From Chthoniobacterales bacterium (lineage in GTDB: Bacteria > Verrucomicrobiota > Verrucomicrobiia > Chthoniobacterales > UBA10450): DNA of 7,452 bases. Shown in pieces: positions 1 through 5,547 of this stretch; position 1 is the stretch's first letter, and each line of letters begins with the position of its first letter. The stretch covers positions 1 through 7,452 of the forward strand of contig JACCXL010000062.1 in NCBI GenBank assembly GCA_013697015.1, given 5' to 3'. The position numbers were made by a program, and so were the translations under genes. The notes beneath the pieces are model-generated. The model worked only from the letters and a program-made list of their open reading frames with translations, did not search any database and was not told where the DNA came from.

Positions 1-1
1 G

Positions 2-511
2 GATTGCCGAATTCCCGCAGAGAATCGACTGCTGGGCGCAAAAGGTTTGCGCGCGCCGCTTTCGTGTCTGTCGCAGGCGCGGGTCGGGATTGCGTGGGGT
101 GTCATCGGCGCGGCGATCGATTGCTACGAGACGGCGCTCGCCTACGCAAAACAGCGCGAGCAATTTGGCCGCCCGATCGCCGGCTTCCAACTGGTGCAGG
201 AAAAACTGGTCTGGATGGTGCAGGAAATTACCAAGGCGCAATTGCTCGCCCTGCGTCTCACCCGCATGATGGAGGCGGGCGAGGTGCGTCCCGCGCAAAT
301 TTCGCTGGCGAAGCGCAACAACGTCTGGATGGCGCGCGAATGCGCGCGCAAAGCGCGCGACATCATGGGCGCCGCGGGCATCACCGATCGCTATTCCGTG
401 ATCCGGCACTTCATGAATCTCGAGAGCGTCTATACCTACGAAGGCACGCACGACATCCACACCCTGGTCGTCGGCCACGACATCACGGGGATCGACGCCT
501 TCGGCGGTTGA
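2..511 (+). CDS. gcdH: Glutaryl-CoA dehydrogenase-like acyl-CoA dehydrogenase, C-terminal part (5' end outside window)
   Basis: The reading frame is open from the left edge and ends at TGA 509-511, leaving 169 residues of an FAD-dependent acyl-CoA dehydrogenase. The fragment covers the C-terminal helical domain: ARVGIAWGVIG (about residues 27-37), then YAKQREQFGRPIAGFQLVQ, the KRNN segment, and MNLESVYTYEGTHDIH near the end. The Glu of YEGT (codon 440-442) aligns with the catalytic base of glutaryl-CoA dehydrogenase. The pattern CL..AR.GIAWG, KRNN and YEGTHDIH is much closer to glutaryl-CoA dehydrogenase than to short- or medium-chain enzymes. The family oxidises and decarboxylates glutaryl-CoA to crotonyl-CoA in lysine, tryptophan or aromatic catabolism, passing electrons to ETF. 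The N-terminal and middle domains, including the substrate-specifying Arg, lie outside the window, so glutaryl specificity is inferred. A thiolase follows 148 nt downstream on the same strand, consistent with an acyl-CoA degradation locus. Confidence 0.9.
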   Translation, partial: DCRIPAENRLLGAKGLRAPLSCLSQARVGIAWGVIGAAIDCYETALAYAKQREQFGRPIAGFQLVQEKLVWMVQEITKAQLLALRLTRMMEAGEVRPAQISLAKRNNVWMARECARKARDIMGAAGITDRYSVIRHFMNLESVYTYEGTHDIHTLVVGHDITGIDAFGG

Positions 512-521
512 TCGGCCTAAC

Positions 522-627
522 GTCATCCCCAGCGCAGTCGAGGGATCCCGTGGAGCCACCGGTAGACATCCCGCTGTTCAAAGGATCGTCGGGATCCTTC
601 GACTCCGCTACGCTCGCTCAGGATGAC
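522..627. repeat. Imperfect inverted repeat, REP/MITE-like intergenic element
   Basis: The left arm, 522-549, begins GTCATCCCCAGCG and ends GGGATCCC. The right arm, 591-627, when reverse-complemented begins GTCATCCTGAGCG and ends AAGGATCCC. The arms match along their length apart from a 9-nt segment (AGCGTAGCG) present only in the right arm and a few substitutions. A centre of about 41 nt separates them. The whole element fits in the gap between the dehydrogenase stop and the thiolase start. Elements with this outline recur in intergenic regions of many soil bacteria, to my knowledge; only this one copy is in the window, so its dispersed nature is inferred. In a shared transcript it would fold into a long hairpin between the two genes and could partly terminate or stabilise the message. 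No coding content is seen. Confidence 0.8.
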
Positions 628-659
628 AGAGGGCAATCCGTAGCTTAGGTTCTACAGCC

Positions 660-1898
660 ATGAACGAACCAGTTTATATCCTCGGCGGCGGCCGGACTGA
701 CTTTAAGCGCAACCTGAAGAAGGAAGGCAAAACGATCCGCGATTTGATCACGGAAGTCGGTCGCAAGGCAATTGCCGCCGCGAAGATCGAGCCCTCGCAG
801 ATTGAAGCGGCGGCCGTGGGTAACTTTAACGCTGGCCAATTCACCAGGCAGCTACATCTCGGCGCGTTCATCCCGGAGATTGACCCGGCGCTGCACGGCA
901 TTCCGACGATGCATACCGAAGCGGCGTGCGCTTCCGGTTCGCTTTCCGTGCTGCTCGGCGCGCAATGGATCATGGGTGGATTTCACGACGCGGTTCTCGT
1001 GGTGGGCGCGGAACAGCAGAAAACGATGTCGTCCCTCGACGGCTCGGACGTGCTCGGTGCGGCGGCCGATTATCACGTCGAGAAACCGGAGTACGGCGAT
1101 TTCATGTTCCCGAAATTATTCGGCCGGATCGCACAGATCTACATCGAAAAGTACGGGGCCACGCCTAACGATCTAGCTTCCGTCGCTTACAAAAATTACG
1201 CGCACGCGCGCTTGAACCCGCTGGCGCAGATGCGCGACGCGAACCTCACTTACAACGACGCCTCGCAAGTCTCGGAAAAAAATCCGAGCGTCGCGGCGCC
1301 GTTGCGCGTGTCCGATTGTTCGCAGATCACCGATGGCGGAGCGGCCGTCGTCCTCGTCTCCGGCAAATACCTCGATCGCATCGGCCGCGACAAATCGAAG
1401 TTGCCGCGCTTGCTCGGATTTGGCCACACGACTGATTACCTGGCGCTCGAGAAAAAAGATGCGCCGACCTTCAGCATCGCGCGCAAAGCCGCCGAAAAGG
1501 CGTTCGGGATGGCGAACCTCAAGCCGCGCGATATGCAAGGCGCCGAGGTGCACGATTGCTTCTCCATCACCGAGATCGTCGCCTACGAAATCCTCGGGCT
1601 CGCGGAGCCGGGCAAAGGCGCCGAGCTGGCCAAGAGCGGAGCGACTGCGCTCCCGCAGGTACGCGGTGAGCACGTCAGCGGGAAGATCGGTTGGGAAATT
1701 CCCGTGAACACCGGCGGCGGTCTGATCGGCGACGGTCATCCGGTTGGCGCGACGGGCGTGCGACAAGTTTTTGACGCCTACCAGCAACTGACGAACCAGG
1801 CCGGTGCGCGACAAATCGAAGGCGTGAAGCGTTTCCTCACCTTCAACATGGGTGGCAGCCTGACGACAAGCGTCGCCATGATCTGGGGTCGGTCGTGA
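660..1898 (+). CDS. SCP2-type thiolase family protein (acetyl-CoA acyltransferase)
   Basis: This is a complete 412-residue thiolase-superfamily protein. The N-terminal half carries the nucleophile in TEAACASGS (Cys90). The C-terminal half carries HDCFS (His298, Cys300) and GDGHPVGATG (His360). The classical C-terminal CxG motif is replaced by NMGGS. In SCP2-type thiolases the HDCF cysteine takes over as the acid/base, so the active site is intact for that subfamily. The family catalyses CoA-dependent cleavage of 3-ketoacyl-CoA or the reverse condensation, in the cytoplasm; the actual substrate is not readable here. The ATG at 660 gives the usual N-terminus (VYILGGGRTDF), although no good Shine-Dalgarno sequence precedes it. 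The upstream glutaryl-CoA dehydrogenase-like gene suggests a degradative role, with crotonyl-CoA carried on to acetoacetyl-CoA and then thiolysis. Some relatives work with a small DUF35 zinc-ribbon partner, and none is seen in this window. Confidence 0.93.
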   Translation: MNEPVYILGGGRTDFKRNLKKEGKTIRDLITEVGRKAIAAAKIEPSQIEAAAVGNFNAGQFTRQLHLGAFIPEIDPALHGIPTMHTEAACASGSLSVLLGAQWIMGGFHDAVLVVGAEQQKTMSSLDGSDVLGAAADYHVEKPEYGDFMFPKLFGRIAQIYIEKYGATPNDLASVAYKNYAHARLNPLAQMRDANLTYNDASQVSEKNPSVAAPLRVSDCSQITDGGAAVVLVSGKYLDRIGRDKSKLPRLLGFGHTTDYLALEKKDAPTFSIARKAAEKAFGMANLKPRDMQGAEVHDCFSITEIVAYEILGLAEPGKGAELAKSGATALPQVRGEHVSGKIGWEIPVNTGGGLIGDGHPVGATGVRQVFDAYQQLTNQAGARQIEGVKRFLTFNMGGSLTTSVAMIWGRS

Positions 1899-2105
1899 CT
1901 TCGATAGCTCGCGTGAAGTCGATTCTTGCGCGGCTTTAAACCCATTTTGCCGCCGAAGGGATTCGTCGTCGGATGTTCGTGACGAGCTTTACGGTTGCGT
2001 GTGCGCGCCACGCAGCGTCATCGAATCGTTAGACAACATCCGGCGCGGGCGGCGTCTCCTTCAAAAGGATGTGGCGCAACTGTCATTCGTTCGTCCACCA
2101 GGAAT

Positions 2106-2141
2106 ATCGGCAGCGACGAGCATTTCGTCGGCTTTGCCGAT
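2106..2141. repeat. Two-part hairpin in the permease upstream region
   Basis: ATCGGCA at 2106-2112 pairs perfectly with TGCCGAT at 2135-2141. Inside it, CGACGA at 2114-2119 pairs perfectly with TCGTCG at 2125-2130 around a 5-nt loop. The two stems are joined by an asymmetric bulge of 1 and 4 nt. It is not followed by a T-run, so it is not a standard terminator. A structured leader or protein site is possible; its function is unknown. Confidence 0.5.
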
Positions 2142-2274
2142 TTCGAAAACGGGATATCACAATCCCATCGGTGGGAGAATACGGCTCTTGCCTGCGCTTC
2201 GCGATTATCGATAAGAACCTCAATGTTAGTATGTTAGGATTTTGCGCAGCTGATGGCACACGGAATGCAAAGCA

Positions 2275-2305
2275 TGCGCAGGTGCGGCGCGCGCGCGCTG
2301 CGCAG
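2275..2305. repeat. TGCGCAG inverted repeat around a GC-alternating run
   Basis: TGCGCAG at 2275-2281 is the inverse of CTGCGCA at 2298-2304, enclosing a core that contains six GC dinucleotides in a row (2287-2298). A further TGCGCAG lies at 2243-2249, and the third copy (2299-2305) is part of the palindrome CTGCGCAG. This could be an operator, a cruciform-prone stretch, or chance in GC-rich DNA. Confidence 0.4.
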
Positions 2306-2350
2306 TAAGCTTGAATCCAAATGACGACGCCAATGCATCTCACCTGCACG

Positions 2351-2357
2351 GGAGAGG
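2351..2357 (+). promoter_or_regulatory. Shine-Dalgarno-like GGAGAGG supporting an alternative TTG start of the permease
   Basis: GGAGAGG ends 10 nt before the in-frame TTG at 2368, which would add 18 residues to the permease. The conserved family N-terminus instead begins at the ATG at 2422, which has no purine-rich sequence in front of it (the upstream stretch is ACCCAACCACCAATT). The site is good but the extension is not conserved family sequence, so the start stays undecided between 2368 and 2422. Confidence 0.4.
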
Positions 2358-2421
2358 CGCGTGATCGTTGCCGCGATTTTACGATTCTTCGTTAGCTAAA
2401 CCGCATACCCAACCACCAATT

Positions 2422-4917
2422 ATGCTTCTCGAATCATTCCGCCAGGACGTCCGCGTCGGCCTTCGTGTTCTGATCAAAGAAAAATCGTTCTGCATTCTGG
2501 CCGCGATCGTTCTCGCTCTCGGCATCTGCGGAGTGACCACGCAATTCACGGTGGTGAACGCGTTCGTGCTCCGCGGATTCTCCTTTCCGCATCCGGAAGA
2601 GCTCATGAACGTCGGATTCATCGATCCGCAGGCGACCGCGCAGCAAAACAACAATGGTGCGGGAAACATTCCGTCGAGCCAGGATTATGAGGATTTGCGG
2701 GCGGCGCAGCAGTCGTTCGCGTTGATGACAGGTTATTTGAATGGCTCGACCATTAACGTCACCTATAAGAACAACCCGCAGCGTTATACAGGCGGATATG
2801 TCACGGAAGATTTTTTCAAAATTCTCGGCGTTTCGCCCATCATGGGTCGCGATTTTACGGCCGCAGACAATCAGCCGGGCACGGAGAAAGTTGCTCTACT
2901 CAGTCACGAAATCTGGCAGCGCGATTTCGAAAGCAATCCGAAGATCGTCGGTCAAGCGATCCGCATCAATGGGCGGGCCGCCACCATCATCGGCGTGATG
3001 CCGCCCAACTTTAAGTTCCCCGTCAGCGAGCAACTCTGGGTTCCGCTCTATAACGAATTTCCCATTAAACCGCGTGGGGATCCTGCCGGCTTGGGTCCGC
3101 AGGTCATCGGCCGTTTGAAGAGCGGCGTCAGCCTCGACCAGGTGAACGCCGAGTTCGTGGGCCTCGCACGGCGATTCGCGAAAGATAACCCGAAGACGAA
3201 CGGGCAGCTCACGTCCGCCAGCGTGCAGCCTCTTCTTTATAGCTTTGTCGGGCCGCAGTTGCGGCAGACCGTCTACGCCATGCTCGGCGCAGTCGTAGTC
3301 GTTCTTTTGATCGCGTGCGTGAACGTGATGAACATGCAATTCGGGCGCGCCGCCTTGCGCGCGAAGGAATTGGCGATCCGGGGCGCGCTCGGCGCCACGC
3401 GCTCGCGGCTCGTGCGGCAAATGCTGACGGAGAGTCTGCTCGTGGCGGTCCTCGGAGCCGTCGTCGGCGTGGCGCTCGCCTACTGGGCGGTAGGGCTGCT
3501 CGTGCGTGCGACGAACGCGCTTCCGTTCCCTCTCCCCTACTGGGTTGTATTCAGAATCGATGCACCCGTCCTCGCGTCTACGGTCGGAGTCGCGCTTCTC
3601 GCAACCGTGGTTTCGGGACTCGTGCCGGCCTTGTTGAGTGCCCGTGCGAATCCGGCCGAAGTGATGAAGGAAGGCGGGCGCGGGAACAGCAGCCGTCTCG
3701 TCAATGTGCTCACGCGAGTCCTGGTTGTCGGTCAGATCGCGCTCACGGCCGCGTTGCTGATTGCGGCGACGTTGCAGATCAAGTCCGTGCGCAATCAGAC
3801 GACGCTCAATTACGGATATGATGAAAACGGTGTCTACACCGCGCGCATGGGTTTGTTTGAGGGCGACTATCCCACGTCGGAGGCCCGGCAGCAGTTTTTC
3901 GTCCGCGCGTTGCGGGGCTTACGCACCAATCCGGCATTCGAGAGCGCCGCGATGACCGATCGCTTCCGCATGACTTTCGCCAACTTCGGGCAATTCGAAG
4001 TCGACGGGCAAAACTATGTCACCGATCGCGACCGGCCCCGCGGGAATTCAGAAGCGATTTCCGACAATTATTTTGCGACGATTGGATTGAAAGTTCTCGA
4101 AGGCCGTGATTTCACGATCGAAGACAGCGACGCGAAACAGCCGGTCGCAATTGTGAACGCGAGTTTTGCGCAGAAACACTTTGGGCACGACAGCCCAGTG
4201 GGCCGTCGTGTGCGCATCTTCAACCCAGCGCAACCGCAACCATGGCGGACGATCGTCGGTGTCGTGCCGGACACGCTCATGCAAGGCCCCTTCAACCAGC
4301 AAACCGATAACAGCGGGTTCTACGTTCCGCTGCTCGCGGTTCCGCCCGCGCCCCAGTTCTGCACCATCGTGGTTCGACCGCATCCTGGCCAGCGGGCCGA
4401 TACGCTGGCGCCAACGCTCGGTCAGGCCGTCGCGCAACTGGATGCGAATCTACCGGTTTATTTCGGTGGCACTCCGGCGCGTTTGCACGACGAAATTCTG
4501 GGTGTCAATCGCATCACCGCGACACTGTTCACCATCTTTGGGGTGGCTGCGGTCGTGCTGTCATCGGTTGGTCTTTACGGCGTCATGAGCTTCTCGGTCA
4601 ACCAGCGAACGCAAGAGTTCGGGATTCGAATGGCGCTCGGCGCCGATGCGGCGAGGATTCTCCGCATGGTCATGAGCCAGGGCGCGTTGCAGCTCGTGAT
4701 CGGGCTGCTTCTTGGCATCGGAACTGCGGCGCTTCTTTTGGGAGTCATCGGCGCTGCCGCTCTGCAAAACTTTCTCTTCCGGGTGAATACGCTCGACACG
4801 CTTTGGATCTACACCGCGGTCGCCGCGCTGCTCAGTGCGGTCGCTGCTGTGTCCTGCTTTGTGCCGGCGCGCCGCGCTACCCGAGTGAACCCGATCGTGG
4901 CGTTACGTGCCGAATAA
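2422..4917 (+). CDS. ADOP-type ABC transporter permease (MacB/FtsX-like, duplicated)
   Basis: From ATG 2422 the product has 831 residues, normal for the ADOP family of fused double permeases. The order is: N-terminal signature QDVRVGLRVLIKEKSF and membrane segment 1 (about 21-43); first MacB-type periplasmic domain (about 45-280); three membrane segments (about 284-306, 338-361, 383-405) with the FtsX signature KELAIRGALGATRSRLVRQ; then segment 5 (about 432-452), a second periplasmic domain (to about 695) and three last segments (about 702-725, 754-776, 794-816) with RTQEFGIRMALGAD. It ends in ARRATRVNPIVALRAE, close to the family consensus. MacB relatives use ATP hydrolysed by a separate or fused ATPase to move substrates or transmit force across the inner membrane. 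This protein has no ATPase domain and none is encoded nearby, so substrate and partner are unknown. A TTG at 2368 is an alternative start with a better ribosome site. The PadR-type regulator often found beside such genes is absent here. Confidence 0.93.
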   Translation: MLLESFRQDVRVGLRVLIKEKSFCILAAIVLALGICGVTTQFTVVNAFVLRGFSFPHPEELMNVGFIDPQATAQQNNNGAGNIPSSQDYEDLRAAQQSFALMTGYLNGSTINVTYKNNPQRYTGGYVTEDFFKILGVSPIMGRDFTAADNQPGTEKVALLSHEIWQRDFESNPKIVGQAIRINGRAATIIGVMPPNFKFPVSEQLWVPLYNEFPIKPRGDPAGLGPQVIGRLKSGVSLDQVNAEFVGLARRFAKDNPKTNGQLTSASVQPLLYSFVGPQLRQTVYAMLGAVVVVLLIACVNVMNMQFGRAALRAKELAIRGALGATRSRLVRQMLTESLLVAVLGAVVGVALAYWAVGLLVRATNALPFPLPYWVVFRIDAPVLASTVGVALLATVVSGLVPALLSARANPAEVMKEGGRGNSSRLVNVLTRVLVVGQIALTAALLIAATLQIKSVRNQTTLNYGYDENGVYTARMGLFEGDYPTSEARQQFFVRALRGLRTNPAFESAAMTDRFRMTFANFGQFEVDGQNYVTDRDRPRGNSEAISDNYFATIGLKVLEGRDFTIEDSDAKQPVAIVNASFAQKHFGHDSPVGRRVRIFNPAQPQPWRTIVGVVPDTLMQGPFNQQTDNSGFYVPLLAVPPAPQFCTIVVRPHPGQRADTLAPTLGQAVAQLDANLPVYFGGTPARLHDEILGVNRITATLFTIFGVAAVVLSSVGLYGVMSFSVNQRTQEFGIRMALGADAARILRMVMSQGALQLVIGLLLGIGTAALLLGVIGAAALQNFLFRVNTLDTLWIYTAVAALLSAVAAVSCFVPARRATRVNPIVALRAE

Positions 4918-4939
4918 AATCCGTTGTGCCTGTTATTCG
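4911..4939. repeat. Inverted repeat formed by the two convergent stop regions
   Basis: CGAATAA at 4911-4917 (Glu codon and stop of the permease) is the exact reverse complement of TTATTCG at 4933-4939 (Glu codon and stop of the aldolase gene on the - strand), with 15 nt between. Another short hairpin, GGTCCC-TTC-GGGGCC, lies at 4943-4957. Neither has a following T-tract, so a bidirectional terminator is only a possibility. Confidence 0.35.
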
Positions 4940-5547
4940 TTAGGTCCCTTCGGGGCCGTGGGGGTGATAAGGGCGTCAAACGCTTCCGCGCAATCTTTGC
5001 CGAATGTCACCAAGCCTCCTTCATGTCCGCCCATGACAAGAAGTCTGTGAGTTGCGAGCGCCGTCGTGCGAAATAAACGGAGCACGCTTTCAGCCATCTC
5101 TGGCGTTCCATATGCGACAGTTGATGGAGTGGTTGGCACGCGATCTCGCAACGACGCCCACCGTTGCAGGTCATGAGCGTGGATGATCGCAAAGGCCTGC
5201 TTCTCGGCCTGGTAGACCGCCGCGTGCGTCAGAGACTCGGATGAGGCAATCGTCGCGCCCTCACATCGCAGCCAGTTTCGCGTCAGATCGTAAGACACGA
5301 CATGCGCGAAGTCCGTCAGCTCCAAGCACTCCTTGCCGCCCGTGCCAGATCCAGTAACAAAAAACTTGTCCGTTGTACCGTCCCGGATACTCAGATTTCC
5401 GAAGCCGATGCCTCTCTCATCTACGCCAACAAGCCTCATGCGCAGAAGCTTGCCTCGATGCCTGTTTAGTGCCCGCAGGCCCGGGAAAAGCGACAAAGAT
5501 GTCGGCGTGTGTTCGCATGCGAACTTCACAGAGCCGGTTTCTGTCAC
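4933..5547 (-). CDS. Class II aldolase/adducin-family protein, probable methylthioribulose-1-phosphate aldolase or dehydratase
   Basis: The product is a 204-residue single-domain class II aldolase-fold protein. Phosphate-site motifs are present as GNLS (Asn51), TGSG (Thr65) and SSE (Ser102, Ser103). Glu104 is the likely catalytic acid/base, and HAH (His123, His125) plus His175 are the expected zinc ligands. Spacing of Asn51 to Thr65 and of Glu104 to His123 matches fuculose-1-phosphate aldolase. The third ligand sits in MGGHEGG rather than the common NHG motif, marking a divergent subgroup. The GTG start overlaps the mtnA stop (GTGA, 4 nt), so the two are translationally coupled. The likely substrate is therefore the MtnA product, 5-methylthioribulose-1-phosphate or 5-deoxyribulose-1-phosphate. 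Two reactions fit: cleavage to dihydroxyacetone phosphate plus an aldehyde (Ald2 of the DHAP shunt) or dehydration (MtnB of methionine salvage). Sequence alone does not decide, so no symbol is given. The C-terminus after His175 is short but intact. Confidence 0.88.
   Translation of the reverse strand: MTETGSVKFACEHTPTSLSLFPGLRALNRHRGKLLRMRLVGVDERGIGFGNLSIRDGTTDKFFVTGSGTGGKECLELTDFAHVVSYDLTRNWLRCEGATIASSESLTHAAVYQAEKQAFAIIHAHDLQRWASLRDRVPTTPSTVAYGTPEMAESVLRLFRTTALATHRLLVMGGHEGGLVTFGKDCAEAFDALITPTAPKGPNE

Larger units (their letters stand above)
1899..2421. other. Intergenic region with small hairpins, no convincing gene
   Basis: This gap of roughly 470-520 nt (depending on the permease start) separates the thiolase from the permease. 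Short open frames exist on both strands (for example 2069-2308 on + and 2083-2349 on -), but their translations are rich in Arg and Cys, match no family I recognise, and overlap one another. What it does contain is local symmetry. There is a two-part hairpin at 2106-2141, a TCCCA/TGGGA hairpin at 2163-2176, a perfect 10-bp palindrome TTATCGATAA at 2205-2214, a tandem ATGTTAG pair at 2223-2237, and three TGCGCAG copies between 2243 and 2305. No T-tract terminator follows the thiolase and no strong sigma70-type promoter is evident. The region presumably carries the permease promoter and leader. Confidence 0.6.

Noticed and set aside
331..360. Repeated GCGCGC stretches near the end of the dehydrogenase fragment
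   Set aside because: They are explained by Ala/Arg-rich coding sequence (MARECARKARD) in a GC-rich genome.
4..648. Long + strand open frame overlapping the dehydrogenase fragment and the inverted repeat
   Set aside because: It is out of frame with the clear dehydrogenase homology, its translation is Arg/His/Gly-rich without family resemblance, and it reads through the intergenic repeat.
1173..1814. 213-codon open frame on the - strand inside the thiolase gene
   Set aside because: It lies wholly antisense to a conserved thiolase with intact motifs. Long antisense frames are expected from GC-rich codon use, and the translation resembles nothing known to me.
1897..1953. Possible terminator after the thiolase (GACTTC/GAAGTC and GCGGC/GCCGC inverted repeats)
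   Set aside because: Stems are only 5-6 bp with loops of 12-14 nt and no T-tract follows.
2186..2216. Promoter-like TTGCCT with a following TAAGAA box upstream of the permease
   Set aside because: The -10 match is poor and the boxes fall on the TTATCGATAA palindrome; chance is as likely.
1995..2349. Several 70-90 codon frames on both strands in the thiolase-permease gap
   Set aside because: They overlap one another, have atypical composition, lack ribosome sites and match no family. A decayed gene cannot be excluded, but nothing supports one.
2896..3420. 174-codon open frame antisense to the permease
   Set aside because: It is a shadow of the permease coding sequence, rich in Arg, Asp and His, with no recognisable domain.
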